NCBI GenBank assembly: GCA_945867875.1
Contig: CAMBJF010000053.1
Location: 1 to 12,534 of the forward strand
Length of the DNA: 12,534 nt
DNA from: an uncultured Ruminococcus sp.
GTDB taxonomy: Bacteria; Bacillota; Clostridia; Oscillospirales; Ruminococcaceae
Reading direction: 5' to 3'
Below the pieces are notes generated by a model that saw nothing but the letters and a program-made list of their open reading frames with translations, did not search any database and was not told where the DNA came from. Shown here piece after piece: positions 6,531 through 12,534 of this stretch; positions within the stretch are counted from its first letter, which is position 1, and each line of letters starts with the position of its first letter. A program made the translations under genes and the position numbers.

Positions 6531-6641
6531 CTTTGATCCTAAACACCATTAGAATTATGGAGAAGAAATCACCGCAAAATCTTGCATATATGGATTTTGC
6601 GGCGAGAGATTCCCATAATTCAATGAGTGTTTAGGATAAAG
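6531..6641. repeat. 111-nt imperfect inverted repeat downstream of eno
   Basis: The left arm CTTTG-ATCCTAAACAC (6531-6546) mirrors GTGTTTAGGAT-AAAG (6627-6641, reading GTGTTTAGGAT from 6627), with one extra G. Further in, AGAATTATGG (6551-6560) pairs with CCCATAATTC (6612-6621), leaving small irregularities. An unpaired interior loop of about 10 bases per side follows. The inner stem CCGCAAAATC (6572-6581) pairs perfectly with GATTTTGCGG (6593-6602) around an 11-base loop. It begins 22 bases after the eno stop. There is no U-run after it and no ORF inside. It could be a miniature inverted-repeat element with 11-bp ends ATCCTAAACAC, or a structured RNA. Confidence 0.75.
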
Positions 6642-6649
6642 CTATAGTT

Positions 6650-6669
6650 GGAATGGTGAAAACCGTTCC
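6650..6669 (+). repeat. Eight-base-pair hairpin with GAAA tetraloop
   Basis: GGAATGGT (6650-6657) pairs with ACCGTTCC (6662-6669), with one G-U, capped by the GNRA tetraloop GAAA (6658-6661). It lies between the large inverted repeat and the eno terminator and is not followed by U residues, so it is more likely a stable RNA element than a terminator. Confidence 0.65.
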
Positions 6670-6670
6670 G

Positions 6671-6707
6671 AAACGCCGTGCATCATTATGGTGTGCGGCG
6701 TTTTTTT
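6671..6707 (+). terminator. Intrinsic terminator downstream of eno
   Basis: AAACGCCGTGCA (6671-6682) pairs with TGTGCGGCGTTT (6692-6703) with two G-U pairs, and the T-run covers 6701-6707. The -35 box of the next gene starts two bases later. Confidence 0.92.
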
Positions 6708-6708
6708 G

Positions 6709-6737
6709 TTGACAAGCGGGGGATATGGGGGTAAAAT
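6709..6737 (+). promoter_or_regulatory. Promoter of the alpha/beta hydrolase gene
   Basis: TTGACA (6709-6714), a 17-bp G-rich spacer, TAAAAT (6732-6737). It abuts the eno terminator, so the hydrolase gene is an independent unit with a leader of about 30 nt. Confidence 0.85.
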
Positions 6738-6775
6738 AGAAATAGTGAAATGACCCGAAAGGAAGTTTTGATAAA

Positions 6776-7453
6776 ATGAAGCCCGTGAGGAAAATCATTG
6801 ATGACAGAAAAATAAGCGTTTATCCCTGTACCGCAGAGAATGCTCCTGTTGTTTATTCGCCGACGTATGCGGAGAACGGCAAGGCACTGCTTGACTGCTG
6901 CAAAACCCTTGGTTGTCCTGACTTTCACCTTGTGACCATATCGGAGCTGGACTGGAACGCAGATCTTTCACCTTGGGCAGCACCCTCTGTTGTTACCGAT
7001 AATGACGGGTTTGCGGGGAATGCAGGGGAATTTACGGAATTTATTCGGGAAAGCGTTATCCCATATGCCGAAAGCATCACGGGAGCGCCCTCATACCGCA
7101 TCATTGCAGGTTATTCAATGGCGGGGCTTTATGCGCTTTATGCTCCGTATATCACCGACATTTTCACAAAGTCGGTATGCGCTTCGGGTTCGGTGTGGTA
7201 TGAGGGTTTTGTGGATTTTGCGGAAAAAAACAAATTTGTCCGCCGTCCCGACTGCATATATCTGTCCCTCGGAGATATGGAGAGCCGCACGAAAAATCCC
7301 GTGCTTTCTCAGACCGAGAGCTGTATGGACAGGCTGTATCACAGCTATTCGCAGTTCGGCATTCCCACGATTTTTGAAATGAATAAGGGAAATCATTACA
7401 AGAATGCTGTACTGCGGCTGGGAAAGGGAATTGCTTGGAGTCTTAGAAATTAA
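6776..7453 (+). CDS. Alpha/beta hydrolase, putative esterase
   Basis: This 225-residue protein has no signal peptide or membrane segment, so it is probably cytoplasmic. The nucleophile elbow GYSMAG (112-117) places the catalytic Ser at 114. The likely acid is Asp167 or Glu169 in LGDMESRTKNP, and the base is His207 in NKGNHYKNA, near the C-terminus. The order Ser-Asp/Glu-His and the motif IIAGYSMAGLYALYA resemble the esterase-D/Fes-like group (PF00756 superfamily). The protein is shorter than most members, so it looks like a minimal core without a lid domain. The substrate is unknown. The start is the ATG after AAAGGAAG (6758-6765). It is monocistronic with its own promoter, and ends at a terminator shared with the convergent copA gene. 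Nothing in the neighbourhood names its substrate. Confidence 0.85.
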   Translation: MKPVRKIIDDRKISVYPCTAENAPVVYSPTYAENGKALLDCCKTLGCPDFHLVTISELDWNADLSPWAAPSVVTDNDGFAGNAGEFTEFIRESVIPYAESITGAPSYRIIAGYSMAGLYALYAPYITDIFTKSVCASGSVWYEGFVDFAEKNKFVRRPDCIYLSLGDMESRTKNPVLSQTESCMDRLYHSYSQFGIPTIFEMNKGNHYKNAVLRLGKGIAWSLRN

Positions 7454-7460
7454 TACGAAA

Positions 7461-7493
7461 AAAACGCTGCCCGAATTTTACGGACAGCGTTTT
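7461..7493. terminator. Bidirectional terminator between hydrolase and copA
   Basis: AAAACGCTGCCCG (7461-7473) pairs with CGGACAGCGTTTT (7481-7493), with a single C/A mismatch and a 7-base loop. T-rich sequence follows on both strands (TTTTGTATTTG on +, TTTTTTTCG on -). It separates the convergent genes ending at 7453 and 7506. Confidence 0.9.
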
Positions 7494-7505
7494 GTATTTG
7501 TTGGA

Positions 7506-10019
7506 TCATTCGATTCCCTTTACGGTGTAATCCTTGTCCTCAACAGCCTTTTTGAGAACAGCGTCATCAATGGGTGATGAAAGCGTAACAACAGCTGTGC
7601 CCTTTTCGTGGCTCACATCGGCGGAAGCAACGCCGCTTACGGCTTCGAGAGCCTTCTTAACGGCAGCCTCGCAGTGACCGCACATCATACCTTCAATTTT
7701 CATAGTCTTAGTCATAGCATTTTTCTCCTTTTTGTGTTTGTGCTTGATTTTTTTATCTTTATCGGCATTGTGAATGTCGATAAAATTCAGTCTCAGAGCG
7801 TTTGTTACAACGCAGAAGCTTGAAAGGCTCATTGCCGCCGCCGCTATCATCGGGTTAAGGCTGATGTTAAAGGCGGGGATAAGAACGCCTGCCGCAACGG
7901 GGATTCCAATGGTATTGTAGATGAATGCCCAGAAAAGGTTCTGCTTGATATTTCTGAGAGATGCACGGCTGAGCCTTATTGCCGCAGGAACGTCTGCAAG
8001 CCTGCTCTTCATCAGTACTACATCGGCTGCATCTATGGCAACGTCAGTGCCCGCACCGATAGCGATTCCCACATCTGCACGGGTAAGGGCGGGAGCGTCA
8101 TTTATTCCGTCGCCGACCATTGCAGTCCTGCCCTCGGCCGAGAGCTTTCTGATAACGCTTTCCTTGCCGTCGGGGAGCACCTCGGCTATTACCTCGTCAA
8201 CTCCCGCAAGTGCACCTACAGCCTTTGCTGTACGCTCGTTGTCGCCTGTGAGCATAACTGTGCGTATGCCCATTTTCTTAAGCTCTTCGATAGCCTTGTG
8301 GCTGTCCTCCTTGATGACGTCCGCAACGGCGATAATGCCTGTGAGCTGTCCGTTTTCGGAGAAGAAAAGGGGAGTTTTGCCCTGCTCGGAAAGGGCTTTT
8401 GCCTTGTCGCTCATTTCCTCGGAAATATCGGCGTGAGAGTTTATGAATTTAAGATTTCCGCCGAAAATTTCCCTGTCATTATATTTTGCGGAAAGGCCGC
8501 TGCCTGTGTATGTCCTGAAATCCGTGACCTCGTAGGGAGTGATATTTTTCTCCTCTGCGGCGGTGACTATTGCTCCCGCAAGGGGGTGCTCGCTTTTTAT
8601 CTCAGCGGAATATGCGGCTCTGAGCAGTTCATCGGCAGATGTGCCGCCTGCGGGAATAATGTCCGTTACCTTGGGCTTTCCCTCGGTGATAGTACCCGTT
8701 TTGTCAAGGGCAACCACCTCAACGCCTCCTGCCGCTTCAAGTGATGATGCGGTCTTGAAGAGAATGCCGTTCTTTGCGCCGACGCCGTTTCCCACCATTA
8801 CCGCAACGGGGGTCGCAAGACCCAGTGCACAGGGGCAGCTGATAACGAGTACGGAAATTCCTCTTGCAAGGGCAAAGCCCACGGTCTGACCCGCAAGGAG
8901 CCATATCATGGCGGTTATCACGGCTATTGCAATAACCGTGGGTACGAATATGCCTGAGACCTTATCAGCGATCTTTGCGATAGGAGCCTTGGTTGCGGCG
9001 GCGTCGCTTACCATCTGAATGATGTGGGACAAAGCGGTGTCCTCGCCTACGCTCACAGCTTCGCACTTTAAGAAGCCCGACTGATTTATGGTCGCTGCGG
9101 AGACCTTGTCGCCAACAGCCTTGTCCACGGGAATGCTCTCGCCTGTGAGTGCGGATTCATTTACGGCACTTTCGCCCTCAATGACGATACCGTCCGCAGG
9201 GAAGCTTTCTCCGGGGCGGACAACGAAAATATCGCCCTTGTTCACGTTCTCGGCGGATATCTCTGTCTCAACGCCGTCACGGATAACAGATGCGGTCTTG
9301 GGGGCAAGCTTTATAAGGCTTTTCAGTGCATCTGTGGTCTTGCCCTTGGAGCGTGCCTCAAGCATTTTGCCCACGGTGATGAGGGTGAGTATCATTGCGG
9401 CGGATTCAAAGTAGAACCCGTGCATCAGGCTCATTACCCTGTCGCCGTCACCCTTGACCTGTGCGTCGGTCATTGCAAAAAGCGCATATATACTATAGAT
9501 AAATGCGGCAGATGAACCCATTGCAACAAGTGAATCCATATTTGGTGCTCTGTTCCACAGCGCCTTGAAGCCGCTTATGAAGAATTTCTGATTTATCACC
9601 ATTATGATGACCGTGAGCAGGAGCTGTGCAAGTCCCATTGCTACGTGATTTCCGTCAAAGAAAGAGGGGAGTGGCCAGCCCCACATCATATGTCCCATTG
9701 AAATGTACATCAGCACAAGGAGGAAGCCCACAGACCAAAAAAATCTCTGCTTTAAGAGGGGATAGTCCTTGTTTTCAAGCTCTGCCGCAGCTTCATCGGC
9801 AGATGTTTTCGATTTGTCCGCACCCTTGACAGATGCGCCGTAGCCTGCCGCTTCAACGGCGGCGATTACCTCTTCGGAGGCTGCTGTTCCCTCAACGCCC
9901 ATAGAGTTCGTGAGCAGGCTCACCGAGCAGGAGGTGACCCCCGATACGGCGGAAACTGCCTTTTCAACTCTTGCGCTGCAGGCGGCGCAGCTCATTCCCG
10001 TAACGTTATACTGTTTCAA
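7506..10019 (-). CDS. copA: Copper-exporting P1B-type ATPase with fused C-terminal CopZ-like domain
   Basis: This 837-residue Cu(I) efflux pump sits in the inner membrane. The N-terminal metal-binding domain has GMSCAAC (Cys11, Cys14). Actuator TGES is at 292-295, membrane metal site CPC at 395-397, phosphorylated Asp439 in DKTGT, SEHPLAG in the nucleotide-binding domain, and GDGINDA starts at 636. After the last membrane segments comes a Lys/His-rich linker (DKDKKIKHKHKKEK), then a second HMA domain from about 769 with MMCGHC (Cys780, Cys783). That domain looks like a free CopZ chaperone. The start is TTG at 10019, chosen because AAAGGA lies about eight bases upstream and the next in-frame options are worse. 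csoR ends 13 bases before it, so both form one operon. The internal start at 7715 could give a separate CopZ. Confidence 0.96.
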   Translation of the reverse strand: MKQYNVTGMSCAACSARVEKAVSAVSGVTSCSVSLLTNSMGVEGTAASEEVIAAVEAAGYGASVKGADKSKTSADEAAAELENKDYPLLKQRFFWSVGFLLVLMYISMGHMMWGWPLPSFFDGNHVAMGLAQLLLTVIIMVINQKFFISGFKALWNRAPNMDSLVAMGSSAAFIYSIYALFAMTDAQVKGDGDRVMSLMHGFYFESAAMILTLITVGKMLEARSKGKTTDALKSLIKLAPKTASVIRDGVETEISAENVNKGDIFVVRPGESFPADGIVIEGESAVNESALTGESIPVDKAVGDKVSAATINQSGFLKCEAVSVGEDTALSHIIQMVSDAAATKAPIAKIADKVSGIFVPTVIAIAVITAMIWLLAGQTVGFALARGISVLVISCPCALGLATPVAVMVGNGVGAKNGILFKTASSLEAAGGVEVVALDKTGTITEGKPKVTDIIPAGGTSADELLRAAYSAEIKSEHPLAGAIVTAAEEKNITPYEVTDFRTYTGSGLSAKYNDREIFGGNLKFINSHADISEEMSDKAKALSEQGKTPLFFSENGQLTGIIAVADVIKEDSHKAIEELKKMGIRTVMLTGDNERTAKAVGALAGVDEVIAEVLPDGKESVIRKLSAEGRTAMVGDGINDAPALTRADVGIAIGAGTDVAIDAADVVLMKSRLADVPAAIRLSRASLRNIKQNLFWAFIYNTIGIPVAAGVLIPAFNISLNPMIAAAAMSLSSFCVVTNALRLNFIDIHNADKDKKIKHKHKKEKNAMTKTMKIEGMMCGHCEAAVKKALEAVSGVASADVSHEKGTAVVTLSSPIDDAVLKKAVEDKDYTVKGIE
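7713..7730 (-). promoter_or_regulatory. Internal Shine-Dalgarno and ATG inside copA (possible free CopZ start)
   Basis: On the minus strand AAGGAG (7730-7725) stands nine bases before an in-frame ATG (7715-7713). The ATG opens a 69-residue reading frame that equals a complete CopZ-like HMA domain (MTKTMKIEG..., CGHC at its residues 12-15) and ends at the copA stop. The same bases encode the Lys-rich linker of the fusion. Motif and spacing are those of a normal ribosome site. Whether it is used is inference. Confidence 0.55.
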
Positions 10020-10032
10020 GATAGATTTCCTT

Positions 10033-10332
10033 TCATTTCATAAGCCTTTGGAGGGTGTCAAGAAGCTCGTCAATTACCTCGTCTTTGCCCTCTCTGATAT
10101 CATTTGCCACGCAGGTGCGGATATGTGTACCCAGAAGCTCTTTGTTAAAAGAGTCAACGGCTGCCTTGACGGCGGCTGCCTGCACCATAATATCGGGACA
10201 GTAAGCATCTTTTTCCACCATACCCTTGATGCCCCGAATCTGCCCTTCGATACGGCTCAGGCGGTTCATAAGCCGCTTTTTTTCGTCATCGGTGCGGTCC
10301 TTTGACTGATGACATCGGCAGCAGTGTTCCAT
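10033..10332 (-). CDS. csoR: CsoR-family copper-sensing repressor
   Basis: This 99-residue all-helical regulator (PF02583/DUF156) releases DNA when Cu(I) binds. The diagnostic Cys-His-Cys set is present: Cys45 in DAYCPDI, and His70 and Cys74 in GTHIRTC. That separates it from the nickel/cobalt (RcnR) and formaldehyde (FrmR) branches. The DNA-facing helix has RLMNRLSRIEGQIRGI (20-35). The N-terminus carries an extra HCCRCH cluster (3-8) of the kind seen in several Firmicutes CsoR proteins. The ATG has AAAGGA (complement of 10342-10347) nine bases upstream. It is first in the operon with copA, and an operator overlaps its promoter at 10376-10392. The repressor therefore controls itself and the pump. 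Confidence 0.95.
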   Translation of the reverse strand: MEHCCRCHQSKDRTDDEKKRLMNRLSRIEGQIRGIKGMVEKDAYCPDIMVQAAAVKAAVDSFNKELLGTHIRTCVANDIREGKDEVIDELLDTLQRLMK

Positions 10333-10370
10333 ATTTATCAGTCCTTTCGTTTTGGTTATCTTATGCTAAT

Positions 10371-10399
10371 ATTATATACCCCCAAGGGGTATTTGTCAA
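10371..10399 (-). promoter_or_regulatory. Copper operon promoter
   Basis: Minus strand: TTGACA (10399-10394), a 17-bp spacer, TATAAT (10376-10371), both consensus. The spacer is almost filled by the CsoR operator. Confidence 0.93.
10376..10392. promoter_or_regulatory. CsoR operator
   Basis: ATACCCC-CAA-GGGGTAT is a perfect 7-bp inverted repeat with a 3-base centre. It matches the known CsoR/copper operator type (TACCC..GGGTA with GC-rich core). It lies between the -35 and -10 boxes, so bound CsoR would block polymerase. Confidence 0.9.
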
Positions 10400-10514
10400 T
10401 GACAATACTGTGAATTATTTGTATATGACATTGCCGCTCACTTCAAATGCTCACATCATTATTATCAAATTATGCTCAATTATGTATTACTTGATGAAAT
10501 TATAAAAAATTCTC

Positions 10515-10543
10515 TTGATTTTTGGCGAGAGATAATGTATAAT
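10515..10543 (+). promoter_or_regulatory. Promoter of the NifU-like/GGGtGRT operon
   Basis: TTGATT (10515-10520), a 17-bp spacer, TATAAT (10538-10543). The leader of about 58 nt includes a small hairpin (CGATG 10552-10556 with CATCG 10573-10577, inner CAG/CTG) and AGGAG (10591-10595), twelve bases before the ATG. Confidence 0.85.
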
Positions 10544-10607
10544 CATTATATGCGATGTTCAGGCTTTTTCTGCATCGGCGAAAATTTGAAAGGAGTTTGT
10601 AACTAAT

Positions 10608-11300
10608 ATGATTTATTCTCATGAGGTTGAAACAATGTGTCCCGTTGCGCAGGGCGTTGCGCACGGTGCTGCTCCAATCCCCGAAGAAGCAAAGTGGGTA
10701 AAAGCTAAGGAAATCAAGGATATTTCCGGTTTCACACACGGTGTCGGCTGGTGTGCTCCCCAGCAGGGTACCTGCAAGCTTTCCCTCAATATCAAGGAAG
10801 GCATTATCCAGGAGGCTCTCGTTGAGACTATCGGATGTTCCGGTATGACTCATTCCGCAGCAATGGCTGCTGAGATCCTTCCCGGCAGAACTATCCTTGA
10901 GGCTCTCAACACCGACCTTGTTTGCGATGCTATCAACACCGCTATGAGAGAGCTCTTCCTCCAGATCGTTTACGGACGTTCTCAGTCCGCATTCTCTGAG
11001 GACGGTCTCGTTGTAGGTGCAGGACTTGAAGACCTCGGAAAGGGCCTCCGTTCACAGGTCGGCACAATGTACGGTACTCTCGCAAAGGGTCCTCGTTACC
11101 TTGAGATGACCGACGGTTATGTTACAGGTATTGCTCTTAACGCTGATAAGGAGATCATCGGCTACCAGTTCGTTAACTTCGGTAAGATGATGGACTTCAT
11201 CAAGGCAGGCGACGATGCAAACACAGCATTTGAAAAGGCTAAGGGTCAGTATGGCCGTGTAGCTGACGCTGTTGAGATCATCGACCCCAGAAAGCAGTAA
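10608..11300 (+). CDS. Divergent IscU/NifU-like protein (putative Fe-S cluster scaffold)
   Basis: The first two thirds of this 230-residue protein resemble the IscU/NifU N-terminal scaffold fold. The likeness covers KLSLNIKEG, ETIGCSGMTHSAAMAAEILPGRTI (73-96) and an EAL helix. The second ligand Cys (Cys77 in GCSG) is conserved. Cys49 in GWCAPQ and Cys56 in GTCKL bracket the position of the first ligand. The HC motif that supplies the third ligand of IscU is not seen; Cys106 (TDLVCDA) and Cys11 are alternatives. Residues about 150-230 form an extra C-terminal part (YLEMTDGYVTGIALNADKEIIGYQF...) not found in IscU. No isc/suf genes lie nearby. The partner is the GGGtGRT gene 31 bases downstream. 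Codon use resembles that of eno, so high expression is likely. Scaffold function is an inference from similarity. Confidence 0.8.
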   Translation: MIYSHEVETMCPVAQGVAHGAAPIPEEAKWVKAKEIKDISGFTHGVGWCAPQQGTCKLSLNIKEGIIQEALVETIGCSGMTHSAAMAAEILPGRTILEALNTDLVCDAINTAMRELFLQIVYGRSQSAFSEDGLVVGAGLEDLGKGLRSQVGTMYGTLAKGPRYLEMTDGYVTGIALNADKEIIGYQFVNFGKMMDFIKAGDDANTAFEKAKGQYGRVADAVEIIDPRKQ

Positions 11301-11331
11301 TCACTGAAATATAATTGAGGAGGTTATAATA

Positions 11332-12333
11332 ATGGCTTTATTTGAATCATATGAAAGAAGAGAAAAGCAGATTCTCGAGGTTCTTAAGAAGTACGGAATC
11401 AACTCTATTGAAGAATGTGCAGACATCTGCAAGGCTAAGGGCTTTGACCCCTACAAGATCACAGAGGGCATTCAGCCTATCTGCTTTGAGAACGCAAAGT
11501 GGGCTTACACTGTAGGCTGTGCAATCGCAATAAAGAAGGGCTGCACAAAGGCTTCCGAGGCTGCTGCAGCTATCGGTGAGGGCCTTCAGGCTTTCTGTAT
11601 CCCCGGTTCTGTTGCTGACCAGAGAAAGGTTGGCCTCGGTCACGGAAACCTCGGCAAGATGCTCCTCGAGGAAGAGACAAAGTGCTTCGCATTCTTAGCA
11701 GGTCACGAGTCCTTCGCTGCTGCTGAGGGTGCTATCGGTATTGCTGAGAAGGCTAACAAGGTTCGTAAGGAACCCCTCCGTGTTATCCTTAACGGTCTCG
11801 GCAAGGACGCTGCTCAGATCATTGCTCGTATCAACGGCTTTACATATGTTGAGACTGAGATGGATTACTACACAGGCGAGGTCAAGGAAGTATTCCGCAA
11901 GGCTTATTCCGATGGTCTCAGAGCTAAGGTTAACTGCTACGGCGCTAACGACGTAACAGAGGGCGTTGCTATTATGTGGAAGGAAGGCGTTGACGTTTCC
12001 ATCACCGGTAACTCCACCAACCCCACTCGTTTCCAGCACCCTGTTGCAGGTACATACAAGAAGGAGTGCATCGAAAAGGGCAAGAAGTACTTCTCTGTTG
12101 CTTCCGGCGGAGGAACAGGCCGTACACTTCACCCCGATAATATGGCTGCAGGTCCTGCTTCCTATGGTATGACCGATACAATGGGCCGTATGCACTCCGA
12201 CGCTCAGTTCGCAGGTTCTTCTTCCGTTCCCGCTCACGTTGAGATGATGGGCCTTATCGGCATGGGCAACAACCCTATGGTTGGTGCTACTGTTGCTTGC
12301 GCTGTTGCGGTTGAAGAGGCTATGAAGGCTTGA
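11332..12333 (+). CDS. GGGtGRT-family protein of unknown function
   Basis: This 333-residue protein has no signal peptide and is probably soluble and cytoplasmic. It is recognised by the motif GGGTGRT (259-265) that names the family (PF14057). Other conserved-looking stretches are GLGHGNLGKML, LAGHESFAAAEGA, NCYGANDVTEGVAIMW, TGNSTNPTRFQHPVAGTYK and, after the signature, LHPDNMAAGPASYGMTDTMGRMH. Gly-rich loops with Ser/Thr/His suggest a nucleotide- or metal-binding site, which is inference. Several Cys occur early (29, 33, 51, 63, 71). AGGAGG (11318-11323) eight bases before the ATG is a very strong ribosome site. It is the second gene of a two-gene operon with the IscU-like gene, and a terminator follows at 12374-12408. 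Codon use is that of a highly expressed gene. No biochemical function of the family is known to me. Confidence 0.92.
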   Translation: MALFESYERREKQILEVLKKYGINSIEECADICKAKGFDPYKITEGIQPICFENAKWAYTVGCAIAIKKGCTKASEAAAAIGEGLQAFCIPGSVADQRKVGLGHGNLGKMLLEEETKCFAFLAGHESFAAAEGAIGIAEKANKVRKEPLRVILNGLGKDAAQIIARINGFTYVETEMDYYTGEVKEVFRKAYSDGLRAKVNCYGANDVTEGVAIMWKEGVDVSITGNSTNPTRFQHPVAGTYKKECIEKGKKYFSVASGGGTGRTLHPDNMAAGPASYGMTDTMGRMHSDAQFAGSSSVPAHVEMMGLIGMGNNPMVGATVACAVAVEEAMKA

Positions 12334-12373
12334 GTCTAATGGCTTAAATACGTCGTTTGACGGATAAAATCGT

Positions 12374-12408
12374 TCTCTCTCCGATTTCGGTCGGGGAGAG
12401 ATTTTTTT
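12374..12408 (+). terminator. Terminator of the NifU-like/GGGtGRT operon
   Basis: TCTCTCTCCGA (12374-12384) pairs with TCGGGGAGAGA (12391-12401) with one G-U pair and a 6-base loop, followed by seven T (12402-12408). Confidence 0.93.
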
Positions 12409-12436
12409 GTGCTTCAAGTACCTTTTTCATAAAAAC

Positions 12437-12476
12437 CGACTGCCTGTGATACGCTTTTTTGCATCACAGGCAGTCG
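12437..12476 (-). terminator. Hairpin, probable terminator of a minus-strand gene to the right
   Basis: CGACTGCCTGTGAT (12437-12450) and ATCACAGGCAGTCG (12463-12476) form a perfect 14-bp stem with a 12-base loop. A U-run follows only on the minus strand (GGTTTTT, 12436-12431), so it should end a leftward transcript. The 58 bases to the right (12477-12534) show no recognisable coding sequence; the gene itself lies outside the window. Confidence 0.8.
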
Positions 12477-12534
12477 CTCTGTAATTTGACAAGTAAACTA
12501 CAAAAAGTCAAAAAAGCGAAAAAAGCCGAGATAA

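Noticed and set aside
6531..6641. Canonical 6S RNA
   Set aside because: The element is much shorter than typical 6S RNA (about 180-200 nt), and no promoter is visible just upstream. It is kept only as a structured or mobile repeat.
10302..10505. 67-residue forward frame across the csoR promoter
   Set aside because: It overlaps the csoR start, promoter and operator, has no ribosome site and low-complexity AT-driven composition.
11695..12417. 240-residue reverse frame across the GGGtGRT gene
   Set aside because: It is a shadow of a highly expressed gene with strong codon bias, runs through the terminator of the forward operon, and shows no family features.

Overview
The window looks like a piece of a Clostridia (Bacillota) genome, most likely an Oscillospiraceae/Ruminococcus-type gut anaerobe assembled from a metagenome. 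The reasons are a T-box leader, a CsoR/CopA copper module, a DUF6465-like protein, the GGGtGRT/NifU-like gene pair, strong Gram-positive Shine-Dalgarno sites and consensus sigma-A promoters with 17-bp spacers. The genus is an inference from gene content. The first 41 bases are not genomic: they are an Illumina Nextera i5 index followed by the Tn5 mosaic-end adapter.

Layout, left to right. (1) 1-41 is adapter, followed by the 3' end of a membrane-protein gene (44-247, +). (2) A shared terminator lies between it and a convergent Lys/Ala/Pro-rich DUF6465-like gene (302-799, -) with a near-perfect promoter. (3) A three-gene ABC importer operon on the minus strand (3709 down to 979: lipoprotein, permease, ATPase) is preceded by a full T-box leader (about 4022-3750). 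Its specifier reads UGG, so it is called a tryptophan importer (TrpXYZ type). (4) tcdA (4878-4120, -) is a tRNA-modification enzyme. (5) A 335-bp intergenic region holds the eno promoter and a large stem in the eno 5' UTR. (6) eno (5214-6509, +) is followed by an unusual 3' region with a ~111-nt imperfect inverted repeat, a GAAA-tetraloop hairpin and an intrinsic terminator. (7) A small alpha/beta hydrolase (6776-7453, +) has its own promoter immediately after that terminator. (8) A copper-resistance operon on the minus strand comprises csoR (10332-10033) and copA (10019-7506). The CsoR operator sits inside the promoter spacer, and CopA carries a C-terminal CopZ-like domain with its own internal Shine-Dalgarno site and ATG. 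(9) A well-expressed-looking + strand operon encodes a divergent IscU/NifU-like protein (10608-11300) and a GGGtGRT-family protein of unknown function (11332-12333), closed by a strong terminator. (10) At the right edge, a perfect 14-bp hairpin oriented as a minus-strand terminator implies another minus-strand gene just outside the window.

The best candidate for an undescribed system is the last operon: a modified Fe-S-scaffold-like protein that lacks the usual third-ligand His-Cys motif, paired with a conserved protein of unknown function. The clearest regulatory stories are the Trp T-box on an ABC importer, the CsoR-controlled copper operon with a possible dual-product copA, and the structured RNA on both sides of eno.
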